Shown here one piece after another: positions 1 to 5,504 of a stretch of DNA of 5,504 bases. Below the pieces are notes generated by a model that was not told the origin of the DNA, made no database searches, and saw only the letters and a list, made by a program, of their open reading frames with translations. The first letter of the stretch is position 1, and each line of letters starts with the position of its first letter. The DNA comes from Chryseobacterium sp. (GTDB lineage Bacteria; Bacteroidota; Bacteroidia; Flavobacteriales; Weeksellaceae), in NCBI GenBank assembly GCA_003852805.1, contig RDDY01000119.1, positions 1 to 5,504 on the forward strand, given 5' to 3'. The position numbers were made by a program, and so were the translations under genes.

Positions 1-154
1 CCTATTCCGGAAAGATAAGGTTTCGGTGTTTGAAGAAAACGGAAAGAAACAGAACGGAATTATCCGCCGCGCAGACGTCGACGGATATCTTCACGTTGAG
101 ACTGATAGCGGTATGCGCCGCTTCTACCACAAAGAAATCACACTGGTATACTAA
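1..154 (+). CDS. birA: Biotin--[acetyl-CoA-carboxylase] ligase, C-terminal end (partial)
   Basis: An open frame enters from the left edge (first full codon at 2) and gives 50 residues before TAA at 152-154. It starts LFRKDKVSVFEENGK and ends FYHKEITLVY. This matches the small C-terminal SH3-like domain of bacterial BirA/BPL: a short beta-rich segment with the 'YR..-G....GII.G.D..G.L.V....G..R.Y..KEI..VY' pattern. The enzyme activates biotin with ATP and transfers it to the carrier subunit of biotin-dependent carboxylases in the cytoplasm. The catalytic domain lies outside the window, so the call rests only on the tail pattern. No DNA-binding domain can be judged. The gene is convergent with the act operon and ends directly against the shared hairpin. 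Another protein with an SH3-like tail is possible. Confidence 0.75.
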   Translation, partial: LFRKDKVSVFEENGKKQNGIIRRADVDGYLHVETDSGMRRFYHKEITLVY

Positions 155-187
155 AAAAGCCCCGACTGCTTGGCAGTCGGGGCTTTT
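155..187. terminator. Bidirectional intrinsic terminator between birA and actF
   Basis: A perfect 15-bp inverted repeat pairs 155-169 (AAAAGCCCCGACTGC) with 173-187 (GCAGTCGGGGCTTTT) around a 3-nt loop, TTG. The core is GC-rich and is flanked by A on the left and T on the right, so each strand has a hairpin followed by a U-run. Read on the - strand the tail is six T (from the A-run at 153-158). Read on the + strand it is four T followed by AAATT. It starts the base after the birA stop codon and lies 16 nt beyond the actF stop, as expected for a shared terminator of two convergent transcripts. Confidence 0.93.
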
Positions 188-203
188 AAATTAACAATAT
201 CGC

Positions 204-1529
204 TTAGAACGGATATTCGAAGATTTCCGATTCGTGCAACAATGGGTTTCCGGTTGGTATCAACTTCAGTTTGGACAATGCAAACATGATGGTGAAAGTA
301 AAAAGGCCGATGATGAACAGGAAGGCTCCGATCTCAAGGAATCCGATATTCCAATACGGACCTACGGTGCCCGGCATCACAATGTTGAAGAAGTCTACCC
401 AGTGACCCAAGATCACAATCACAGCCATGGTAGTTACCACTTTGTAATTCCGCTTGATGCTGCTGCTCACCAATACCAATAACGGCAATAGGAAGTTAGG
501 AATCAACATCGGCAAGAAGGTAGGCGAATAGTAATTGAATCTACCCAAGAAGTAGTTTACTTCCTCGGGCGTATCGGCATACCAGTACAGCATGAATTGT
601 GAGAACCACATATACGTCCACAGCATGGAAGTGGCGAAAAGGAATTTACCCAAATCGTGCAGGTGGTTGTCGTTAAACTGCGGCAGTACGCCTTTTCTTT
701 TCAGGTAAACGCTGACGATGATCATTACACCGATGGCGCTGGTCAAGCAGCTGACCATTGTATACCAAATATAAAGTGTAGAATACCAGTGTGGGTCAAT
801 AGACATCCACCAGTCAAGTGCCCATGCCGCAGATGCGAAACCAAAGAACACAATGTAGCCCACGCTCCAGTTGTACAGCTTCTGGTAATCCGCTTTTGCT
901 TTGGTTTGATCCAGTTTTTTTGACAATGACTTCAGCTTCCAAAGGAAGAAGGTTGCGCCGCCCACATAGATCACAGATCGGATCACGAAGAACGGAATAT
1001 TCAGAAAGCCTTTCTTCTGGAACAAAATGGAGTCAAAGTGCGGAGACGACGGGTCGGTCAATTCGGGATCCATCCAGTGATAGAGATGTCCGAGATGTCC
1101 TGCGTTCAACAAGACAATTACCAGCATGATTATTCCACCGATGGGAATGAAGGTAGCGATAGCTTCCATAACACGCAGAATGATTACCGGCCAGCCGGCA
1201 TGCGCAGCGTTCTGAATACTGTAGAAGAACAGTGCACAAGCACCGATTCCGAAAAACAGAGAAGTTGCGGTCAACAAGGCAGACAACGGCTCGTTATGCA
1301 CCTGACGCATTGCATGGTCTACGTGCGCCTGATGGTCTTGCGGACCATTCAACTGACTGGAGTGCGTGGGTGTAGCATTTTCCAATGCGTGGTTGTTTGC
1401 ACTTAGACGTTGCTCTATCTGTGCCGTGTCTATACCACTGTTTATTGCGTAACCGATACCGAAGAGCACCAGCCCCAGTACGATCAGTATTATAGAATAC
1501 AGTCTTAATTTAGGAGAAAAACTATACAT
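204..1529 (-). CDS. actF: Alternative complex III membrane subunit ActF (quinol:cytochrome c oxidoreductase, NrfD-like)
   Basis: The 441-residue polytopic membrane protein has about ten hydrophobic helices, roughly at residues 10-29, 82-104, 115-141, 176-198, 217-240, 251-275, 293-316, 334-356, 361-385 and 392-416. Length and helix count fit ActF, the second NrfD/PsrC-like subunit of ACIII. Recognisable stretches are RSVIYVGGATFF (184-195), WALDWWMSIDPHWYSTLY (236-253) and YWYADTPEEVNYF (315-327). In the family ActF pairs with ActC in the inner membrane; a direct quinol or proton-path role is less certain than for ActC. The loop after helix 1 is rich in histidine (His47, 56, 66, 69, 72, 78). 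The ATG at 1529 follows the actE stop by 11 nt with no clear Shine-Dalgarno, and the hydrophobic N-terminus fits this start. It is the last gene of the operon, closed by the hairpin at 155-187. Confidence 0.93.
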   Translation of the reverse strand: MYSFSPKLRLYSIILIVLGLVLFGIGYAINSGIDTAQIEQRLSANNHALENATPTHSSQLNGPQDHQAHVDHAMRQVHNEPLSALLTATSLFFGIGACALFFYSIQNAAHAGWPVIILRVMEAIATFIPIGGIIMLVIVLLNAGHLGHLYHWMDPELTDPSSPHFDSILFQKKGFLNIPFFVIRSVIYVGGATFFLWKLKSLSKKLDQTKAKADYQKLYNWSVGYIVFFGFASAAWALDWWMSIDPHWYSTLYIWYTMVSCLTSAIGVMIIVSVYLKRKGVLPQFNDNHLHDLGKFLFATSMLWTYMWFSQFMLYWYADTPEEVNYFLGRFNYYSPTFLPMLIPNFLLPLLVLVSSSIKRNYKVVTTMAVIVILGHWVDFFNIVMPGTVGPYWNIGFLEIGAFLFIIGLFTFTIMFALSKLKLIPTGNPLLHESEIFEYPF

Positions 1530-1540
1530 CGGGATCTTTA

Positions 1541-2323
1541 TTATTTTACGGAATTAGACTTGGCTTCGGGATTGGAATACTGCGTGGCTGTAGGCGCGGC
1601 AGGATCTGTCCGGTTTCCGCCGATATTGGCAGCTGCCGGTGTGGGCCTGTTTGACGGTGCAACAATTGCAGTGGCGTTGGCATTGGTCGTAGGACGATCC
1701 AGTACGGCAACGTTCTTTTTAAATTCCGACATTACATACAAAGCCACTCTCCATCTGTCGCCGGGAGTAAGCTGACCGGCGTACGAGCCCATTGCGTTGC
1801 GGCCGTTTTCTAAAACGAAATGTACAGAACCGATGGTCAGCTCACGGTCGGCATAGTTGGGTACGCCGCTGTATGCTCCGGACTGAACGATAGGCCCTTG
1901 ACCGTCACCGCCCGTGCCGTGGCACGCTGCACAAGTACGGTCGTAAAGAATCTTACCGCGCGAAATGTCGTTTTCACGATTCGCAGGATCCAAAGGTGAT
2001 ATATTTTGCTGACGGCTTGCGTCGTACATGGCGTTGTATTCGTCGATATTTTTCGGCGTGCGGTCTACGATGATGCCTTCACGGTTTTGCGGGATGGTTC
2101 CCTCAACCGGTGCAAGTGCGGTTTGTCCTTCGCGCGACGCGAACAACGGCACCTCGTTTTCGTGCTTGGAATAAGGGTCCTCGGCTTTCTGCAGCGGATC
2201 ATACGCTACAGGAAAGTACATATCGGGAAAATACACCAGAGGCGGATTTTTCTTGCTGCAAGAGTTCAACAAAACCAAACCCATTGCAAGGATACCTGTT
2301 ACCTTAAATATATTCTTTCTCAT
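1541..2323 (-). CDS. actE: Alternative complex III monoheme cytochrome c lipoprotein ActE
   Basis: This is a 260-residue protein if started at the ATG at 2323. MRKNIFKVTGILAMGLVLLNSC is a lipoprotein signal peptide with lipobox LNSC (Cys22), so the protein should be lipid-anchored on the periplasmic side. One heme c motif, CAACH, is at residues 131-135 (bases 1919-1933), in the context RGKILYDRTCAACHGTGGDG. Met178 in NAMGSY is the likely distal axial ligand. This is a class I monoheme cytochrome c, the ActE subunit, which carries electrons from ACIII toward an oxidase or soluble cytochrome. After about residue 205 the chain becomes a tail rich in Ala, Thr, Pro and Asn with no visible fold. 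An in-frame ATG at 2332 would add MPK and overlap actD by 8 nt. I prefer 2323 because it sits one base after the actD stop and gives a standard signal peptide, but either start is possible. Confidence 0.92.
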   Translation of the reverse strand: MRKNIFKVTGILAMGLVLLNSCSKKNPPLVYFPDMYFPVAYDPLQKAEDPYSKHENEVPLFASREGQTALAPVEGTIPQNREGIIVDRTPKNIDEYNAMYDASRQQNISPLDPANRENDISRGKILYDRTCAACHGTGGDGQGPIVQSGAYSGVPNYADRELTIGSVHFVLENGRNAMGSYAGQLTPGDRWRVALYVMSEFKKNVAVLDRPTTNANATAIVAPSNRPTPAAANIGGNRTDPAAPTATQYSNPEAKSNSVK

Positions 2324-2324
2324 C

Positions 2325-2846
2325 TTAGGCATCTTTAATGGTTATTTCTTCAACGCCGGTATCAATCAGCAGTTGCTTCACGGTCTCCACGTCTTCGGTT
2401 ACAAACTCCATCATGAATTTGTCGTCCGTCGTACGCGGATCCGGGTTCTGCGGTTTCGCTCCGGGGTACAACTTGCTCACGGCCAAAAAAGTCAGGGACA
2501 TCATGTGCGCAGAGCAGAATACCATCAATTCAAACATTGGCACCACAAAGGCAGGCATGTTTTCTGCCCAGGTGAACGAAGGCTTACCGCCGATATTTTG
2601 CGGCCAGTCATGGTTCATCATATACCAAGTGGTCAGGGCGCCGATGGCCACACCGTAGAGTGCGTAGATAAAGGCAGCGTCTGAGATTCTGGTTTTCTTA
2701 AGTCCCAAGGCTTTGTCCAAACCGTGTACAGGGAAAGGCGTATATACTTCTGCTATTGCAATCCCTTTATCTCTGAAAGACCTCACGCCGTCCATCAGCA
2801 AGTCGTCGTCGGCATAGAGGCCGTATATTCTTTTAGTGGTGCTCAT
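2325..2846 (-). CDS. actD: Alternative complex III subunit ActD (DUF3341 family)
   Basis: The 173-residue protein begins MSTTKRIYGLYADDDLLMDG. A soluble N-terminal alpha/beta part with the family stretch EVYTPFPVHGLDKALGL (residues 33-49) is followed by two membrane helices, about 56-78 and 98-122. They are separated by the hallmark loop DWPQNIGGKPSF (80-91). A soluble C-terminal part contains NPDPRTTDDKFMMEF (134-148). This is the DUF3341 pattern of ActD, a non-redox membrane subunit that packs against ActC and ActF. No cofactor motif is present. The frame can be opened further upstream to a GTG at 2873, but the ATG at 2846 gives the N-terminus usual for the family and a 14-nt overlap with the end of actC, which suggests coupled translation. 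The gene ends one base before the preferred actE start. Confidence 0.93.
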   Translation of the reverse strand: MSTTKRIYGLYADDDLLMDGVRSFRDKGIAIAEVYTPFPVHGLDKALGLKKTRISDAAFIYALYGVAIGALTTWYMMNHDWPQNIGGKPSFTWAENMPAFVVPMFELMVFCSAHMMSLTFLAVSKLYPGAKPQNPDPRTTDDKFMMEFVTEDVETVKQLLIDTGVEEITIKDA

Positions 2847-2852
2847 CTCCTT
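2833..2852 (-). promoter_or_regulatory. actC/actD overlap with AAGGAG abutting the actD ATG
   Basis: The last codons of actC (Lys-Glu-Gly-Asp-Glu-His-His-stop) contain AAGGAG at 2852-2847, directly followed by the actD ATG at 2846-2844; the actC stop is at 2835-2833. With zero spacing the purine run is unlikely to work as a Shine-Dalgarno for this ATG, and such signals are weakly used in Bacteroidota. Re-initiation or coupling from actC translation is the more likely way actD is translated. The site supports the 2846 start over the GTG at 2873. Confidence 0.5.
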
Positions 2853-4230
2853 CTTTAGCTTTATAGGTTTCACCTGAAATTTTCAAAATAGTTTTCAGTT
2901 CTGCCTGCGAAATTACCGGGAAAGTACGTGCATACAGCAGGAACAGTACACCGAAGAACCCGATTGTTCCTAAGTAGACACCTACGTCAATCACCGTTGG
3001 CTTAAACATAGTCCATGACGATGGCAGGTAATCCCTGGAAAGGTTAACAACGATAATGTCGAAACGCTCAAACCACATACCGATGTTGATTACCAAGGCG
3101 ATCAGGAAAGTCGCAATGATATTGGTACGGATTCTCTTGAACCAAAGCAGTGCAGGGACCGCAACGTTACAGATTATCAGTGCCCAAAATGCCCACCAGT
3201 AAGGACCTGTAGCCGCGCCCGGAGAGAAGTAAACGAAGTCCTCAAAACGTGAACCTGAATACCAAGCGATGAAATACTCACAAGCGTAAGCCACAGCCAC
3301 CATACCACCGGTCACAATGATTACGATGTTCATAATCTCGATGTGGTATTTGGTGATGTAATCTTCCAAGTGCGATACTTTCCGCGCGATCAACAACAAT
3401 GTCTGCACCATTGCAAATCCGGAGAAGATAGCACCGGCAACGAAGTACGGCGGATAGATGGTAGAGTGCCAACCTTTTACAACGGATGTGGCAAAGTCAA
3501 AGGATACCGTGGTGTGTACCGAGAATACCAGCGGCGTTGCCAAGCCGGCGAGTACCAGCGTAAGTTCCTCAAAACGCTGCCAGTGTTTTGCTTTACCGCC
3601 CCAACCGAATGCGAGGATGGTGTATATCTTTTTGGTCCAAGGCGTTTTCGCACGGTCACGAATCATCGCAAAGTCAGGAATAAGTCCCATGAACCAGAAT
3701 ACGGACGATACGGAGAAGTAAGTCGAAATCGCAAATACGTCCCAGAGTAGCGGAGAGTTGAAGTTTGGCCAAAGCGAACCGAATTGGTTAGGCAACGGGA
3801 ACACCCAGTATCCTACCCATACTCTACCCATGTGAATCACAGGGAAGAGCGCCGCCTGGATAACCGCGAAGATGGTCATCGCCTCGGCGGAGCGGTTCAC
3901 AGACAGCCTCCATCTTTGTCTAAATAATAAAAGTACCGCAGAGATCAGCGTACCGGCGTGACCGATACCTACCCACCAAACGAAGTTGGTAATGTCCCAT
4001 CCCCAGTTGATCGTTTTGTTAAGCCCCCACGAACCGATTCCCGTACCGATGGTATAGGCAATACAGCCGAAACCGTAGATGAACAGAGCCAGCGCGGCAT
4101 ACATAGCATACCACCAGAATTTGCCGGCACGCTCCTCGATAGGACGCGCGATATCTACTGTAATATCGTGGTAAGTCTTGTGACCGATAATTAACGGTTC
4201 TCTAATCGGAGCTTCGTAATGTCCTGACAT
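2833..4230 (-). CDS. actC: Alternative complex III quinol-oxidising membrane subunit ActC (NrfD/PsrC family)
   Basis: This 465-residue integral membrane protein of the NrfD/PsrC family has about ten helices, near residues 37-62, 78-103, 114-136, 158-186, 222-248, 262-284, 297-323, 342-364, 369-391 and 411-434. In ACIII this subunit binds and oxidises menaquinol next to the nearest ActB cluster. Strong family stretches include WDITNFVWWVGIGHAG (78-93, with Asp79 and His91), FPVIHMGRVW (129-138), LLWDVFAISTYFS (161-173) and GMWFERFDIIVVNL (384-397). The last is the NrfD-type motif with Glu388, Arg389 and Asp391. These polar residues inside helices are candidates for the quinol site or proton path; that assignment is inference. 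The ATG at 4230 lies 18 nt after the actB stop, in an A/T-rich gap without a Shine-Dalgarno. The 3' end overlaps actD by 14 nt. The length is normal for Bacteroidota ActC, and no break is seen. Confidence 0.96.
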   Translation of the reverse strand: MSGHYEAPIREPLIIGHKTYHDITVDIARPIEERAGKFWWYAMYAALALFIYGFGCIAYTIGTGIGSWGLNKTINWGWDITNFVWWVGIGHAGTLISAVLLLFRQRWRLSVNRSAEAMTIFAVIQAALFPVIHMGRVWVGYWVFPLPNQFGSLWPNFNSPLLWDVFAISTYFSVSSVFWFMGLIPDFAMIRDRAKTPWTKKIYTILAFGWGGKAKHWQRFEELTLVLAGLATPLVFSVHTTVSFDFATSVVKGWHSTIYPPYFVAGAIFSGFAMVQTLLLIARKVSHLEDYITKYHIEIMNIVIIVTGGMVAVAYACEYFIAWYSGSRFEDFVYFSPGAATGPYWWAFWALIICNVAVPALLWFKRIRTNIIATFLIALVINIGMWFERFDIIVVNLSRDYLPSSWTMFKPTVIDVGVYLGTIGFFGVLFLLYARTFPVISQAELKTILKISGETYKAKEGDEHH

Positions 4231-4248
4231 TTCTTACTAATTTACTAT

Positions 4249-5504
4249 TTAAACTTCTTTTTCTACTCTGTTTCTCACTTTGGTGTGGTAGAAGACGTTT
4301 GGCTTCGTACCGATCTCTTCCAGCAGCAAATAGCGTCTTGTACTGCCAAACAGCTGACGAACGTGCGACGTATTGTCATTCATATCACCGAATTTCAGTG
4401 ATCCCGTAGGACAAGCGTTGGCACAAGCCACTTGGAACTCGCCGTCTCTTACACGGCGACCTTCTTTCTTGGCTTCCAAGATTGTATTCTGAGTCATCTG
4501 GATACAAAGTGAACACTTCTCCATCACACCGCGCGAACGGGTTACCACGTCAGGGTTCAGTACCATACGGCCCAAGTCGTTGTTCATATTGAAGTCAAAC
4601 TTGTCGTTCATGGCATAGTTGAACCAGTTGAATCTACGCACTTTGTACGGACAGTTGTTTGCGCAATAACGCGTACCGATACATCTGTTGTACGCCATGT
4701 GGTTTTGGCCTTGCTTACCGTGAGAGGTAGCCGCTACCGGACAAACCGTTTCACATGGAGCGTGGTTACAGTGCTGACACATTACCGGCTGGAAGATCAC
4801 GTCAGGGTTCTCTGCTGCAGCCGAAAGAGGACCCTTCGTGCCGGTCAGTTTGTTGCCGTACATATCCGGAACATTCATTCCGCGTGCGGTGGCCTCTGCC
4901 GGTTCTATTTTTTCGGTGGTAGAATAGTAACGGTCGATACGCAACCAGTACATATCACGAGACATTCTCACCTCTTCTTTACCTACAACCGGAACGTTGT
5001 TCTCTGCCTGACAAGCAATCACACAAGCTCCGCAACCCGTACAAGAGTTCAAATCGACCGAAAGGTTGAAGTGCGGTCCGTCGGTTTGGTCGAAGGCATC
5101 CCATAGGTCAACGCGGTTGATCGGCATTACGCCTGAAAGGGTTTCCATCTGCAACGGCGGGTTCCAGCCGTGCTGAGGATCGTCGTAAGGGACGTTCAAG
5201 AACTGATCGAGCGAAACTTCTTTTGCAATTTCGTATCGGCCCATCAGTGTATTTTGCAACTGTACGCCGGCAAATTCATGCATACCGGAAGCCTTCTCCA
5301 GCTGTACGTTGGTCAGCGTTAGATTGCTGCCGTCAAATAGCGGATAAGCATTAATACCTGTATTGGCTACTTTTCCGGCATTCGTTTTTCCGTACCCCAA
5401 AGCCAGCCCCAGTGATCCCGGCGCTTGGCCCGGCTGAATAACCACCGGCACTTCTTTCAACGTTACGCCGTTGGCAGTAAGGTTTACGCGTGAACCGTTC
5501 AACT
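4249..5504 (-). CDS. actB: Alternative complex III iron-sulfur subunit ActB, C-terminal part (partial)
   Basis: The frame runs off the right edge; about 418 codons are visible and the stop is TAA at 4251-4249. Residues here are counted from the codon at 5502. That codon is TTG and reads as an internal leucine, not a start. Residues 1-120 resemble the end of a molybdopterin-oxidoreductase domain (VVIQPGQAPGSLGLALGYGK at 20-39). Residues 148-385 form a four-cluster ferredoxin module: Cys154/157/160/164, Cys242/245/250/254, Cys274/280/284 and Cys330/333/360/364. The third group reads CIGTRYC, with Thr277 where related proteins have Cys. The 15 ligands fit three [4Fe-4S] and one [3Fe-4S] cluster, as known for ActB. 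The protein conducts electrons from ActC quinol oxidation to the ActA hemes, on the periplasmic side. In the known family the molybdopterin-like region binds no Mo cofactor; the residues that would test this lie outside the window. Confidence 0.96.
   Translation of the reverse strand, partial: LNGSRVNLTANGVTLKEVPVVIQPGQAPGSLGLALGYGKTNAGKVANTGINAYPLFDGSNLTLTNVQLEKASGMHEFAGVQLQNTLMGRYEIAKEVSLDQFLNVPYDDPQHGWNPPLQMETLSGVMPINRVDLWDAFDQTDGPHFNLSVDLNSCTGCGACVIACQAENNVPVVGKEEVRMSRDMYWLRIDRYYSTTEKIEPAEATARGMNVPDMYGNKLTGTKGPLSAAAENPDVIFQPVMCQHCNHAPCETVCPVAATSHGKQGQNHMAYNRCIGTRYCANNCPYKVRRFNWFNYAMNDKFDFNMNNDLGRMVLNPDVVTRSRGVMEKCSLCIQMTQNTILEAKKEGRRVRDGEFQVACANACPTGSLKFGDMNDNTSHVRQLFGSTRRYLLLEEIGTKPNVFYHTKVRNRVEKEV

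Noticed and set aside
234..1406. + strand open frames of 82-122 codons opposite actF.
   Set aside because: They are antisense to actF, and their His-rich content is explained by the composition of the coding strand.
2006..2684. Overlapping + strand open frames of 65-143 codons opposite actE and actD.
   Set aside because: They lie antisense to well-supported genes, show no recognisable family or signal, and are rich in Arg, His and Cys in the way of antisense translations.
2847..2873. GTG start for actD that would add nine residues.
   Set aside because: It would deepen the overlap with actC to 41 nt and use a rarer start, while the ATG at 2846 gives the usual ActD N-terminus.
3343..3750. + strand open frame of 135 codons opposite actC.
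   Set aside because: It is fully antisense to a conserved membrane protein, with no plausible domain and a Cys/Arg-rich composition typical of a shadow frame.
4231..4248. Short direct repeat (TAGTAA twice) in the actB-actC gap as a regulatory element.
   Set aside because: Two six-base copies in an A/T-rich 18-nt gap are likely by chance.
4699..5106. + strand open frame of 135 codons opposite actB.
   Set aside because: It covers the antisense of the ferredoxin module and has no family resemblance.
5500..5502. TTG at the right edge as an actB start codon.
   Set aside because: The protein is plainly mid-domain here; TTG encodes an internal leucine and the gene continues beyond the window.
2325..5504. 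Polysulfide, DMSO or nitrite (Nrf) reductase operon as an alternative to ACIII.
   Set aside because: The fused Mo-like/iron-sulfur ActB, two NrfD-like subunits, a DUF3341 protein and a monoheme lipoprotein cytochrome in this order are specific to ACIII.
1..5504. Mobile elements, CRISPR arrays, tRNA or rRNA genes.
   Set aside because: No repeats, transposase-like frames or RNA-gene structures were seen; coding sequence fills almost the whole window.

Overview
The window holds most of an operon for alternative complex III (ACIII, the Act complex), a membrane-bound quinol:cytochrome c / electron-acceptor oxidoreductase that replaces the bc1 complex. The sequences resemble those of Bacteroidota, most closely class Flavobacteriia: an ActB that carries iron-sulfur clusters downstream of a molybdopterin-oxidoreductase-like region, a DUF3341-type ActD, a lipoprotein cytochrome ActE, and weak or absent Shine-Dalgarno signals. 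I cannot name the genus.

Layout. Positions 1-154 (+ strand) are the last 50 codons of a gene that best fits biotin--[acetyl-CoA-carboxylase] ligase (birA). A strong symmetrical hairpin at 155-187 lies between this gene and the act operon and can terminate transcription from both sides. Everything else is on the - strand, read from right to left: actB (C-terminal 418 codons or so, running off the right edge), actC (4230-2833), actD (2846-2325), actE (2323 or 2332-1541) and actF (1529-204). The genes are tightly packed, with gaps of 18 and 11 nt and overlaps of 14 and 0-8 nt, so they are almost certainly one transcript. The pentaheme/triheme cytochrome actA, the N-terminal part of actB and the operon promoter would lie beyond position 5504 and cannot be seen. 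There is no gene-free stretch longer than 50 nt.

How the genes work together (family knowledge). ActC and ActF are related NrfD/PsrC-like ten-helix membrane subunits, and ActC is the main site of menaquinol oxidation. Electrons pass through the four iron-sulfur clusters of ActB to the hemes of ActA and the monoheme lipoprotein ActE, and from there to a cytochrome oxidase. ActD is a small two-helix subunit that helps hold the complex together. The 15 cluster-ligand cysteines of ActB, the single CxxCH of ActE and the helix patterns of ActC, ActD and ActF can all be read directly here.

I found no previously undescribed system. The points worth a second look are details of a known complex: the Cys-to-Thr change that predicts a [3Fe-4S] cluster, the diverged quinol-site-like motif in ActF compared with ActC, a His-rich loop in ActF, a low-complexity tail on ActE, and an operon that ends at a terminator with no oxidase genes after actF.
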